Source: Clostridia bacterium
Lineage (GTDB): Bacteria; Bacillota; Clostridia; Oscillospirales; CAG-272
Assembly (NCBI GenBank): GCA_017453325.1
Contig: JAFTKK010000044.1
Location: 1-41,705, forward strand
DNA: 41,705 nt
Direction of reading: 5' to 3'
The position numbers and the translations under genes are program-made. This document shows positions 7,578 to 14,756 of this stretch, piece by piece. Positions within the stretch are counted from its first letter, which is position 1, and the number at the start of each line of letters is the position of its first letter. The notes below the pieces were generated by a model. It made no database searches, was not told the origin of the DNA, and was given only the letters and a program-made list of their open reading frames with translations.

Positions 7578-8393
7578 ATGATCTGTCAAGCTTATCCGAT
7601 ACCTCATTTCGAGGATGCGACCCTGACCGCCATCTGCGAGGATGTGACCGAGGACATCAAGGCCAAGCAACCGCGCCGCCGCGCCGTTATCGTTTGCCCC
7701 GGCGGAGCCTACCACGGCCTTGCCGCCCACGAGGGCGACCCCATTGCCTTTCGTTTTTTGGCGGCGGGCTTTGCCGCCTTTGTGCTGCGCTACTCCACCA
7801 AGGAGCGCGCCGCAGCATTTCGCCCTCTGTGCGAGCTGGCGCTCGCCATCCGCTTTTTGCGCGAGCACGCAGATGACTTTCACCTCGACCCAGACTATAT
7901 CTTCACCTGCGGCTTTTCCGCAGGCGGACATCTCGCGGGCTCGGCAGGTGTACTGTGGGACATTCCCGAGGTGCAGCAATATATGGCGGGCGCACCGCGC
8001 GAGATCTGCCGCCCCACGGGTATGATCCTTTGCTATCCCGTCATCACCTCACATGATCAGTTCGGGCACAAGGGCTCCTTTAAGCGTCTTTGCGGAACCG
8101 ATGCCTTTGACCCCGAAAAGGCTGCGCACTTCTCGCTCGAAAAGCACGTAACCTCCTCCACCTCCCCCGCCTTTTTGTGGCACACCTTTGCCGACAACGG
8201 CGTGCACGTCAACAACAGCCTCATGATGGCAAACGCTTTGGCTACGGCAGGTGTCCCCTTTGAAGCACACGTTTTCCCTACCGGCGGACACGGTCTCGGC
8301 CTCTGTGACGGCGCTTACGGCGACCCCAATCCGCACAACGCCTGCTGGATCGACCTGGCCATCACGTGGGCAAAGGGGCTAAGCATCAATTGA
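7578..8393 (+). CDS. alpha/beta hydrolase, carbohydrate esterase-like (copy 2)
   Basis: This 271-residue paralogue of the preceding gene has the same layout. CPGGAYHGLAAHEGD forms the oxyanion region, GFSAGGH carries Ser114, Asp lies in HTFADNGVHV, and His lies in PTGGHGLGL. Long stretches of DNA are nearly identical to copy 1 around the oxyanion and nucleophile motifs, so the pair arose by tandem duplication. The acid loop (FADNG versus YDDGI) and the substrate-facing loops differ, which suggests the two act on different acyl or sugar positions. It is in the same transcript as copy 1, with GGAGG 9 bases before ATG 7578, and ends at a bidirectional terminator. Confidence 0.85.
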   Translation: MICQAYPIPHFEDATLTAICEDVTEDIKAKQPRRRAVIVCPGGAYHGLAAHEGDPIAFRFLAAGFAAFVLRYSTKERAAAFRPLCELALAIRFLREHADDFHLDPDYIFTCGFSAGGHLAGSAGVLWDIPEVQQYMAGAPREICRPTGMILCYPVITSHDQFGHKGSFKRLCGTDAFDPEKAAHFSLEKHVTSSTSPAFLWHTFADNGVHVNNSLMMANALATAGVPFEAHVFPTGGHGLGLCDGAYGDPNPHNACWIDLAITWAKGLSIN

Positions 8394-8400
8394 CAATATC

Positions 8401-8436
8401 AAAAAAGCCGCTGCGGAGTTCGCAGCGGCTTTTTTC
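8401..8436. terminator. bidirectional intrinsic terminator
   Basis: A 9-bp stem GCCGCTGCG/CGCAGCGGC (8407-8415 with 8421-8429) is flanked by AAAAAA on the left and TTTTTT on the right. It serves both the esterases and the converging XRE gene. Confidence 0.9.
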
Positions 8437-8446
8437 TTACTAAAAA

Positions 8447-8698
8447 TTACTTATTGTTTATATCAAGACCGAGGAAAAAATCCTCGTAAGTGCATTCATA
8501 GATCTTTTTCAACTCAATCAAAACGCTGATGCGAACATTCAGTTCACCCGCTTCATATTTCGCGTAGCAGCTTCTTGCAATATCACAACCACGCCGTTGC
8601 AACTCTTCACACAGCTTTTCTTGTGAAATATTGTGCTTATCGCGCAAAGCACGTAAATTATCTCCAATGCATCTGTCACGACGAAGCTTTTGTTCCAT
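8447..8698 (-). CDS. XRE-family helix-turn-helix regulator
   Basis: This 83-residue single-domain DNA-binding protein. IGDNLRALRDKHNISQEKLCEELQ followed by IARSCYAKYEAGELNV is the Cro/C1-type helix-turn-helix, covering most of the protein. The C-terminal helix ELKKIYECTYEDFF is usual for the family. An in-frame start exists further upstream, but ATG 8696-8698 is preferred because GGGAG lies 6 bases before it. A perfect palindrome lies 44-68 bp upstream, between this gene and the broken YpsA-like gene. It is the likely operator for both directions. Confidence 0.85.
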   Translation of the reverse strand: MEQKLRRDRCIGDNLRALRDKHNISQEKLCEELQRRGCDIARSCYAKYEAGELNVRISVLIELKKIYECTYEDFFLGLDINNK

Positions 8699-8741
8699 AC
8701 TGCACTCCCACCTTTGCATTTTTTGACCAATATCGATTGCA

Positions 8742-8766
8742 ATTTATATCATTGTATGATATAAAT
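8742..8766. promoter_or_regulatory. perfect 11-bp inverted repeat, likely XRE operator
   Basis: ATTTATATCAT and its exact complement flank TGT. The palindrome lies between the divergent XRE gene and the truncated DUF1273-like gene. On the plus strand a TTGACC (8723-8728) lies 16 bp before TATATC (8745-8750), so binding would cover a -10 element. Confidence 0.6.
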
Positions 8767-8818
8767 GCAGTAAATATTGTCCGTGATACTGGTCAATTCA
8801 AGAAAGGAGCGCTACTTT

Positions 8819-8923
8819 ATGGTATGTTGTGTGACCGGACACCGCCCCAAGGGGTTTCCTTTTCCTCGTAACGAATGTAATTTTCAATATTTAGTTTATT
8901 TATGGCTACATTATACTAAATGA
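8819..8923 (+). pseudogene. truncated YpsA/DUF1273 (SLOG-domain) gene start
   Basis: ATG at 8819 follows AAAGGAG by 8 bases and opens a 34-codon frame beginning MVCCVTGHRPKGFPF. TGHRPKGFPF is the N-terminal signature of YpsA/DUF1273 proteins, SLOG-fold relatives of DprA that are normally about 180 residues. The frame continues with plausible family residues (NFQYLVYLWLHY) and then stops; nothing resembling the rest of the protein follows before the hairpin at 8953. I infer a deletion that removed the C-terminal 80 percent. The excellent ribosome site and palindromic operator suggest the promoter region is intact. Confidence 0.65.
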
Positions 8924-8952
8924 AATAGAAGTAGGAAGCGAAAGTGAAAATT

Positions 8953-8979
8953 ATGACCATCGCTCAAAGCGATGGTCAT
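8953..8979. terminator. 12-bp perfect hairpin
   Basis: ATGACCATCGCT and its complement flank CAA. No T-run follows on the plus strand. It lies 14 bp before a real terminator and may be a relic of the deleted YpsA-like gene's 3' end, or an RNA-processing element. Confidence 0.4.
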
Positions 8980-8992
8980 AAGTACAAAAGCT

Positions 8993-9022
8993 CCCCCGTG
9001 GTGCACCACGGGGGATTTTTTG
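8993..9022. terminator. intrinsic terminator between the YpsA relic and hpf
   Basis: A 10-bp stem CCCCCGTGGT/ACCACGGGGG is followed by ATTTTTTG on the plus strand. On the minus strand AGCTTTTGT follows, so it can also end hpf transcripts. Confidence 0.85.
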
Positions 9023-9023
9023 T

Positions 9024-9542
9024 TTATTCTTCGGTAATCAAGCCGTAATCTCCGTTTTTGCGGCGATAGACCACGCAGGGCTTTTCGGTCACGGCATCAC
9101 GGAATACAAAGAACTGATGCTCGAGCAAATTCATCTGCAAGATAGCCTCCTCCACCGACATGGGCTTGACGGGAATGTATTTGGTGCGGATGGTAAACTC
9201 GCCCTCTTCCTCCTCTTCAACGTCTCCGGGAACGGGATCAAAAGCTCCGCTGCGCAAGCGCTTTTCAAGGCGGGTCTTGTTCTTGCGGATCTGACGTTCA
9301 AGCGATTCAAGTGCCTCGTCAATGGCGTTCTGGAAGGTTTCGGCGCCCTCCTCCGAACGGAAGATGGTGCCGCCGTAATATATGGTGATTTCTACATATT
9401 GCAAATCGTGACGGCAGGAATAGGAAACAATAGCCTCTGCATCGTCACCGAAAAAGCGTTCAAAGCGTGCGAGCTTTTTTTCGGTCAGCTCTTTGAGGGA
9501 GGGACGTACGGTCATCTGCTTGCCACTAATGGTAATCTTCAT
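9024..9542 (-). CDS. hpf: ribosome hibernation promoting factor, long form
   Basis: This 172-residue protein joins 70S ribosomes into inactive 100S dimers in slow growth or stress. The N-terminal S30AE domain (residues about 1-100) begins MKITISGKQMTV and contains KLARFERFFGDD. After an acidic linker with EEEEE, the C-terminal dimerisation domain (about 115-170) holds IVRTKYIPVKPM-like and HQFFVFRDAVTEKPCVVYRR motifs. The start is ATG 9540-9542 (MKIT); an upstream in-frame extension lacks a ribosome site and does not match the family. The gene is alone, with three phased repeats ahead of its -10 box. Confidence 0.95.
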   Translation of the reverse strand: MKITISGKQMTVRPSLKELTEKKLARFERFFGDDAEAIVSYSCRHDLQYVEITIYYGGTIFRSEEGAETFQNAIDEALESLERQIRKNKTRLEKRLRSGAFDPVPGDVEEEEEGEFTIRTKYIPVKPMSVEEAILQMNLLEHQFFVFRDAVTEKPCVVYRRKNGDYGLITEE

Positions 9543-9591
9543 ATCAGTTACCGCCTTTCTGTACCTCGTGGGGTTCCTTGGTACAGTTTCA

Positions 9592-9658
9592 TTATAGCAC
9601 ATTTTTTGTGAAAAATAAATAGCTTTTATGAAAAAAGTGATATTTTTTTGTGAAAAAT
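9592..9658 (-). promoter_or_regulatory. hpf promoter region with three phased AT-rich repeats
   Basis: A TATAAT -10 lies at 9592-9597 on the minus strand with no clear -35. In place of the -35 and upstream are three copies of a TTTT(G/A)TGAAAAA element, centred at about 9609, 9629 and 9651, that is 20 and 22 bp apart. The outer two copies are palindromic (ATTTTT/AAAAAT arms). This could be an activator array or an intrinsically curved A-tract upstream element. Confidence 0.45.
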
Positions 9659-9676
9659 CGCAACTTTTTTCGCTAT

Positions 9677-10405
9677 TTACTCTTCTGTCTCATTTTCTTG
9701 TGCCGTTACGAGTCCGTCCTCCTCCTCAGCATCCTCCTTTGCCTCGATATCAAACATATCAAGACCGAGCGCGCGCTCGCGGCGACGGATCACGAAAGCA
9801 AGCGCGAAGGTAGCGAGGGTCAAAAGCGAGACGACCAGCGCCGTGACGTTCAAGCGCACATAAAGCGTGATGCCACCGCTGACCGTGAGAGATTGACCGC
9901 AAATAAGAGAAAAGACCTCGGGATAAAAAGCCAGCGGCAAAAGCAACGCGTTCACCAGCGCCATCACCACACGGTTCGGCAAAAAGGCGCGCAGTAAAAT
10001 CTTGGCGTGCTTTTCCTCCTCAACATCCTGTGCGGCACGCGCTACGGTAGCGCGGCGCAGCGCATAGAGGGCAAAGAGAGCGAGCAGCAGCGCGATCACA
10101 AAAAACAGCAACAGTAATATCGCGCCGATCATCAAAAACAGATAAAAATTGCGCACACCGGCTACGCCGTTTTCGGAAAGCAGATAGGCACGCGCGCTTT
10201 TGAGCGTATTAAAGCAAAGACGCAGCACCGACACGCGAATACTTTTGCCGGACTGCAGAGCAAAAACGTGATAAAAGGAGCCGCTGATCAGCAGCACCAG
10301 CGCCGTGACAAGTGGCAACAGATATCGCGCCCATACCAGAACGCGCCAGCACCGTTCCCTCTTCTCGGCTGCTTGCAGGGCAGCGGGATCATGCATGGTA
10401 TTCAT
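9677..10405 (-). CDS. hypothetical four-helix membrane protein
   Basis: I do not recognise this 242-residue protein. It has hydrophobic segments at about residues 24-44, 88-118, 150-175 and 190-212, with a soluble segment after each pair. The C-terminus is very acidic (AKEDAEEEDGLVTAQENETEE), which suggests it is cytoplasmic. The start ATG overlaps the stop of the HD-domain gene by one base (TGATG), so the two proteins are made together and probably linked in function. No catalytic motif is visible and no terminator is clear behind it. Confidence 0.8.
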   Translation of the reverse strand: MNTMHDPAALQAAEKRERCWRVLVWARYLLPLVTALVLLISGSFYHVFALQSGKSIRVSVLRLCFNTLKSARAYLLSENGVAGVRNFYLFLMIGAILLLLFFVIALLLALFALYALRRATVARAAQDVEEEKHAKILLRAFLPNRVVMALVNALLLPLAFYPEVFSLICGQSLTVSGGITLYVRLNVTALVVSLLTLATFALAFVIRRRERALGLDMFDIEAKEDAEEEDGLVTAQENETEE

Positions 10406-11034
10406 CAGCCCTTTGCGTTCCCTTCCACAAAATAAGCTGCCTCCATATCGGCGGTGGCAAGGGCTACGGCAAGCGGAAATTTGGCAAAGGCGGCGCCAAC
10501 GGTATTGTTATCCTCGGTGCCCGAAAAGCCCATATGATAGCGGATAGCAAAGGCCTCGTCACGCGTCAGACGCATAAAGCCCGAAACGATATAAACCGAT
10601 TTCTCACCGTGCCCGTAAGGCAGGTCATCCTCAATGGTATAAAAGGGCACGGACTTCCACACGCCGTTTTCCTTTACGTTGCGCGTGCTTTCCTTATAAA
10701 AATTGACCTTGCAAAGATCGTGGAAAAGCGCCACGATGGCAATGCTCTCCTCGGAAAAATCAAGGCCATAGACCTCGCGCACGCGAGGGCGGGCGAGATA
10801 ATCGCACAGACAGTCATACACATTGAGACTGTGCTCAAGCAGGCCACCGGGATACGCACCGTGATAGCGGGTGCTGGCAGGGGCGGTAAAAAAGTCGCAA
10901 TTATCCGAGCAAAGATAATCCAGCAGCTTCTCCGCGCCCTCACGGCGGATCTTTTCCTTAAAAATCGAGATGAAGCGCTCCTCGTTCGACAGCTTGACCT
11001 CGGAGGTGTTGTCATGATCAAAAAACATATCCAT
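10405..11034 (-). CDS. HD-domain phosphohydrolase
   Basis: This 209-residue cytosolic protein has an HD metal site. AYPGGLLEHSLNVYD (around residue 77) gives the first histidine, ALFHDLCKVNFY gives the His-Asp pair, and PYGHGEKSVYIV gives a further histidine. The YPGGLLEHS pattern also occurs in YhaM-type 3'-5' exoribonuclease HD domains, but the OB-fold part of YhaM is missing here. It is likely a nucleotide or nucleic-acid phosphodiesterase. Upstream in-frame TTG is rejected; ATG 11032-11034 has GGAG 8 bases before it. It is co-translated with the membrane protein that follows. Confidence 0.8.
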   Translation of the reverse strand: MDMFFDHDNTSEVKLSNEERFISIFKEKIRREGAEKLLDYLCSDNCDFFTAPASTRYHGAYPGGLLEHSLNVYDCLCDYLARPRVREVYGLDFSEESIAIVALFHDLCKVNFYKESTRNVKENGVWKSVPFYTIEDDLPYGHGEKSVYIVSGFMRLTRDEAFAIRYHMGFSGTEDNNTVGAAFAKFPLAVALATADMEAAYFVEGNAKG

Positions 11035-11169
11035 CAGCTTTTCTCCGTTTTCTATATTTTTCTTTATATATTCCAATTATCTCATTGTTATTTTCCAACT
11101 TTTAAAATGATCCGCGTATGCGTTTTCCATTTTCAAAAATAAGGTGCCGTTTGTTGCGATCACAGCTTC

Positions 11170-11198
11170 ATTATACCACGCATGTCACCGAAAGGCAA
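11170..11198 (-). promoter_or_regulatory. promoter of the HD hydrolase operon
   Basis: TTGCCT (11193-11198), 17-bp spacer, TATAAT (11170-11175) on the minus strand. The leader to the start codon is about 130 nt, with no structure I can define. Confidence 0.7.
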
Positions 11199-11234
11199 TA
11201 ACTTTTTCGCCGCTTAAAAAATCTTTACAAGTTA

Positions 11235-11263
11235 TGGACAAGCGCACGATTTTATGTTATAAT
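11235..11263 (+). promoter_or_regulatory. hisS operon promoter
   Basis: TGGACA (11235-11240), 17-bp spacer, TATAAT (11258-11263) on the plus strand. The leader is only about 40 nt, too short for a T-box. Confidence 0.75.
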
Positions 11264-11309
11264 GTAATTTGTATATTTATATTGCATCACACGTGAAAGG
11301 ATCTCCCAC

Positions 11310-12656
11310 ATGGATATCAAGCTCTCCACTCAGCCCTACAAGGGCACCCGCGACTTTTACCCCCGCGAAATGAAGCTGCGCAACTGGTTTTTCGGCAAGA
11401 TCAGAAAATCTCTTGAATGCGCTTGCTTTGACGAATATGACGGCCCCATGCTCGAAAGCCTTGATCTTTACGCCGCAAAAAGCGGCGAGGAGCTGGCCAA
11501 GGAGCAGACCTACAACTTTACCGACCGCGGCGGCCGCAGCCTTGCCATCCGCCCCGAAATGACGCCCACCGTAGCACGCATGGTGGCAGCCAAGATGGGA
11601 GAGCTGAACTATCCCTTAAAGTGGTTCTGCATCTCCAATATGTACCGCTATGAGCGTCCCCAGCGCGGCAGACTGCGTGAATTCTGGCAGCTGAACGTGG
11701 ACATCTTCGGTTGCGACACCTTTGAGGCCGACCTTGACGTGATCGAAAGCGCCGTTTCTCTGCTCCGCGCCTTCGGTGCAGACGAAACCATGTTCCGCGT
11801 GCATATCAACAACCGCCGCTTCTTCAACGACGCCATTGCCGCCATCGCGGGGACTGACGTTGAGGGCAGCCGCAAGGTCTCCAAGGTCGTAGACCGCAAA
11901 AACAAGGTGCCGCGCGAAAATTACGAGGCTGACCTCAAGGCGCTCGGCCTTGATGACGAGCAGATCGCCAAGATCGATGCGCTTTATAAAATGGATGTGC
12001 GCGAGGCTACCGCCCTTTGCCCCGATTCTGTGGGTGCAAAGGAGCTGACCGCCCTCTTTGACGCGCTGGAGAAAACCGGACTGCTCAAATACTGTATGTT
12101 CGACTTTGGCATTATCCGCGGCCTTGACTACTACACCGGTACGGTTTTCGAGGTCTTTGACGAGGCACCCGAGAACAACCGCGCCATGTTCGGCGGCGGT
12201 CGATACGACAACCTCGTCGGTCTCTTTGTCAAGAACGCAAAAATCTCGGGCGTCGGCTACGGCATGGGCGACGTCACGCTTGAAAATTTCCTCACCACGC
12301 ATGGCCTTGTACCCGACCTTGACAATGAGGGGGTAAAGGTATTGGTCACCCGCTTTGACGACGTGCCGCTTGAGGCATACACCGCGCTGGTCGATACGAT
12401 GCGCGAGGGCGGCGTGCGCGCAGCACTTTATCTCGGCAGCAAAAAGTTCGGCAAGCAGATCGACTTTGCCGCAAAGGAAAACTACAGCCACGTGGTCATC
12501 ATGGGTGGAAGCGAATTGGCAGAAGGCATGGTCAAGATCAAAAACCTTGCCACGCGCGAGGAGACGGTGGTTGCGCATGAGGCTCTCGCCGATTTCTTTG
12601 CAAACAAAACCGCCACCTCCATCAGCTACGATGCGCTGATGGAAGGCAAGGCATAA
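11310..12656 (+). CDS. hisS: histidyl-tRNA synthetase
   Basis: This 448-residue class II synthetase charges tRNA-His. Motif 2 lies in YRYERPQRGRLREFWQLN (from about residue 113), with the ATP-contacting arginines. The histidine-binding block GLDYYTGTVFEVF is near residue 270, and FGGGRYDNLVGLF with GYGMGDVTLENF forms motif 3. The C-terminal anticodon-binding domain includes VTRFDDVPLEAYTALV and MGGSELAEGMVKIKNLATREE. Length is normal. It starts at ATG 11310 behind AAAGGAT. It leads a run of housekeeping genes (DJ-1, folate ligase, CPBP protein) on the same strand with gaps of 22 bp or less. Confidence 0.97.
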   Translation: MDIKLSTQPYKGTRDFYPREMKLRNWFFGKIRKSLECACFDEYDGPMLESLDLYAAKSGEELAKEQTYNFTDRGGRSLAIRPEMTPTVARMVAAKMGELNYPLKWFCISNMYRYERPQRGRLREFWQLNVDIFGCDTFEADLDVIESAVSLLRAFGADETMFRVHINNRRFFNDAIAAIAGTDVEGSRKVSKVVDRKNKVPRENYEADLKALGLDDEQIAKIDALYKMDVREATALCPDSVGAKELTALFDALEKTGLLKYCMFDFGIIRGLDYYTGTVFEVFDEAPENNRAMFGGGRYDNLVGLFVKNAKISGVGYGMGDVTLENFLTTHGLVPDLDNEGVKVLVTRFDDVPLEAYTALVDTMREGGVRAALYLGSKKFGKQIDFAAKENYSHVVIMGGSELAEGMVKIKNLATREETVVAHEALADFFANKTATSISYDALMEGKA

Positions 12657-12678
12657 TAACCGCACGGTAGGTGAAGCT

Positions 12679-13218
12679 ATGATCTATTTGTTTTTAGCGA
12701 ACGGATTTGAAGAAATTGAGGCGCTTTGCCCCCTCGATCTCCTGCGCCGCGCGGGACTGGAGGTCACCACCGTCGGCATTGGCGGTGAAATGATCCAGGG
12801 CTCGCACGGCATCACCGTAGCAGCCGATATTCCCGAAGGTCTTTTTGCCGACAGCACCCCCGATATGATCATTTTGCCCGGCGGCATGCCCGGCTCCAAA
12901 AATCTTGATGAAAGCCGCGTGGTTGACGCGGCCCTCAGAGTAGCGGCCAAAAACGGCTGCTATATTGCCGCAATTTGCGCCGCCCCCATGGTGCTGGGAC
13001 ACCGCGGCCTGCTTGCAGGCAAGGAAGCAATCTGCTACCCCGGCTTTGAAGATCACCTCACGGGTGCCAAGATCTCCGATAAGCGTGTCGTGCGTGACGG
13101 CAACATCATCACCGCCGCAGGCATGGGTGTAGCGCTTGAATTCGGTCTTGAGCTGGTCGCGACCCTCAAGGGGCGCGACGTGGCAGACGGTCTGCGCCGT
13201 GCCGTGTTAGCCGACTGA
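12679..13218 (+). CDS. DJ-1/PfpI family protein
   Basis: This 179-residue cytosolic protein of the YajL/ThiJ subgroup. The conserved acid lies in GFEEIEALCPLDLLRRAG, and the nucleophilic Cys100 lies in the elbow AAICAAPMVLG. The C-terminal VVRDGNIITAAGMGVALEFG is also typical. Members act as glyoxal or deglycase-type protectors or chaperones; the exact activity cannot be read from sequence. It lies 22 bp after hisS and overlaps the next gene by one base (TGATG). Confidence 0.9.
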   Translation: MIYLFLANGFEEIEALCPLDLLRRAGLEVTTVGIGGEMIQGSHGITVAADIPEGLFADSTPDMIILPGGMPGSKNLDESRVVDAALRVAAKNGCYIAAICAAPMVLGHRGLLAGKEAICYPGFEDHLTGAKISDKRVVRDGNIITAAGMGVALEFGLELVATLKGRDVADGLRRAVLAD

Positions 13219-13772
13219 TGCAAGGCATCGATAAAAAAGCCTTACGGCAAAAGCTGCTCGCCGCGCGCCAAGCCATTGATGTAAGCGAAAAGCAACGCTT
13301 GGATGCTGCACTTTGCGCAAAAATCGGTGCGCACCCGCGTTTTTTGAAGGCGGACGCGCTGCTGGGCTATCTACCCATGCGCGGCGAGCCCGATCTCACC
13401 GCGCTCTTTCAGGTGGCCAAAACGCTGCACATTCCCGTATATTTGCCGCGTTGCACCGAGGACGGTATGCGATTTCTGCGTTATACCGATCATACCTCGC
13501 TCACCCGTGACCGCTTTGGCATTTTAGCCCCCAACGGCAATGCCGACGAGGCCGCACACACGGCCGACACGCTCTGTCTCGTGCCCGGGCTTGCTGCGGG
13601 CCAAGACGGCACCCGCCTTGGCTATGGCGGTGGATTTTACGACCGTTTTCTGCCCCGTTTTGAGGGATATGCCCTGTTTGCGCTCTACGACCGCTTTGTA
13701 TTTGACACACTTCCCCATCAATCGCACGATTACCGTTTAGCACATATTATCACCGAGAAAGGAGAACTGTAG
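13218..13772 (+). CDS. 5-formyltetrahydrofolate cyclo-ligase
   Basis: This 184-residue enzyme converts 5-formyl-THF to 5,10-methenyl-THF with ATP. N-terminal KKALRQKLLAARQAI and C-terminal DGTRLGYGGGFYDRFLPRF are the family's ATP/folate signatures, and LVPGLAAGQDG precedes them. Length is typical. The start ATG 13218 shares a base with the preceding stop, so translation is coupled to the DJ-1 gene. It lies two bases before the CPBP gene. Confidence 0.95.
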   Translation: MQGIDKKALRQKLLAARQAIDVSEKQRLDAALCAKIGAHPRFLKADALLGYLPMRGEPDLTALFQVAKTLHIPVYLPRCTEDGMRFLRYTDHTSLTRDRFGILAPNGNADEAAHTADTLCLVPGLAAGQDGTRLGYGGGFYDRFLPRFEGYALFALYDRFVFDTLPHQSHDYRLAHIITEKGEL

Positions 13773-13774
13773 CC

Positions 13775-14701
13775 ATGCCAAAATGGATACCGGAACGGCC
13801 GGTCTATAAGCGAGAACGGCGCACGGTGAGCGTCATGGTGCTTGCCGCGTTCCTGTTGCTGCTTGTTTCCCGTCTCACGGCGCATCTGCTCCCCTTCAGC
13901 CACACGCTTTGGTTGGTCGCCCCCGCGCTGGCCGGTGTTGCCTTTTTGCTACCCGTTGGGGGATATCTGCTGTTTCGCGGGCGCGGCTATGTAAAAAATC
14001 TTCGTTTTCAGCTTCCGCGCGCTGCACACATCCCGCTTTTGATCTTTGCTTTCATTTCCTTGTTCTGCGGCTCCTTTTTGCTCTCCATGCTTACGGGCGG
14101 TCTTGATGCGCTTGGCAACAACGTGGCTGCATTCAGTCAAAACACCCCTAAAACGGTGTGGGAATTTTTACTCTCCTTGCTCAGCGTAGGTGTGCTGCCC
14201 GCCATTTTGGAGGCAATTTTCTTCCACGGCATTGTGGCAGCAGAATATGAGCGCCGCGGTGCCTACCGCGCCATCCTGATGAGCACCCTTCTCTTTGCTC
14301 TCGTGCATTTTGACATCACCAACCTCCTTGCCTATCTTTACGCAGGTGCGCTGCTGATGTTGGTTCTCTTCGCCACCAATTCCCTGCTGGCCACCATGCT
14401 TCTGCACGTAGCCTATCAAGTGCTTTCCTTACTGGCGCACACCTATCTGGTCGCACTTTACCGTTTCACGGGCACCGTTCAGCTTTTCCTGTTCATCTTC
14501 CTCGTGCTTCTCTTGCTGTCGCTGATCCTCTTTTGCCGATCGGCCATGCGCATTTACCGCACCAGAGATGAGCACGGCATCAGCAATCCGCGCCGTGACG
14601 TTCCCTACAACGTGCAGTTTTACACCGTGCTGGATGCCGTCAGCGATCCCGCCTTTATTTTCTGTGTGATCGTGTCTGTCGTTGGCTTTATTCTATTTTA
14701 A
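13775..14701 (+). CDS. CPBP-family intramembrane metalloprotease-like protein
   Basis: This 308-residue protein has seven to eight hydrophobic segments. The CPBP core lies at residues about 140-225. VLPAILEAIFFHGIVAAEYERRG replaces the usual EExxxRG motif, keeping one glutamate and losing the paired one. FALVHFDITNLLAYLYAG supplies FxxxHxxN-like residues, and LLHVAYQ the last histidine. CPBP proteins cleave prenylated or peptide substrates in the membrane, some for bacteriocin immunity. The altered first motif leaves activity uncertain. The start is ATG 13775 behind AAAGGAG, and it ends at a bidirectional terminator. Confidence 0.85.
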   Translation: MPKWIPERPVYKRERRTVSVMVLAAFLLLLVSRLTAHLLPFSHTLWLVAPALAGVAFLLPVGGYLLFRGRGYVKNLRFQLPRAAHIPLLIFAFISLFCGSFLLSMLTGGLDALGNNVAAFSQNTPKTVWEFLLSLLSVGVLPAILEAIFFHGIVAAEYERRGAYRAILMSTLLFALVHFDITNLLAYLYAGALLMLVLFATNSLLATMLLHVAYQVLSLLAHTYLVALYRFTGTVQLFLFIFLVLLLLSLILFCRSAMRIYRTRDEHGISNPRRDVPYNVQFYTVLDAVSDPAFIFCVIVSVVGFILF

Positions 14702-14718
14702 TGTGTAACCCTTAGCAC

Positions 14719-14754
14719 AAAAAAGCTCCACCGCAATTGCGGTGGAGCTTTTTT
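14719..14754. terminator. bidirectional terminator between CPBP gene and glycyl radical operon
   Basis: A 24-bp perfect palindrome, GCTCCACCGCAA and its complement (14725-14748), is flanked by AAAAAA and TTTTTT. It ends both converging operons. Confidence 0.92.
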
Positions 14755-14756
14755 GA

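Noticed and set aside
6660-7979. Long minus-strand open frame (439 codons) opposite the esterases
   Set aside because: It is a GC-driven shadow: it lies antisense to two genes with clear catalytic motifs, has no ribosome site and no recognisable domain.
11264-11309. T-box leader before hisS
   Set aside because: The leader is only about 40 bases, with no T-box sequence and no terminator before the gene.
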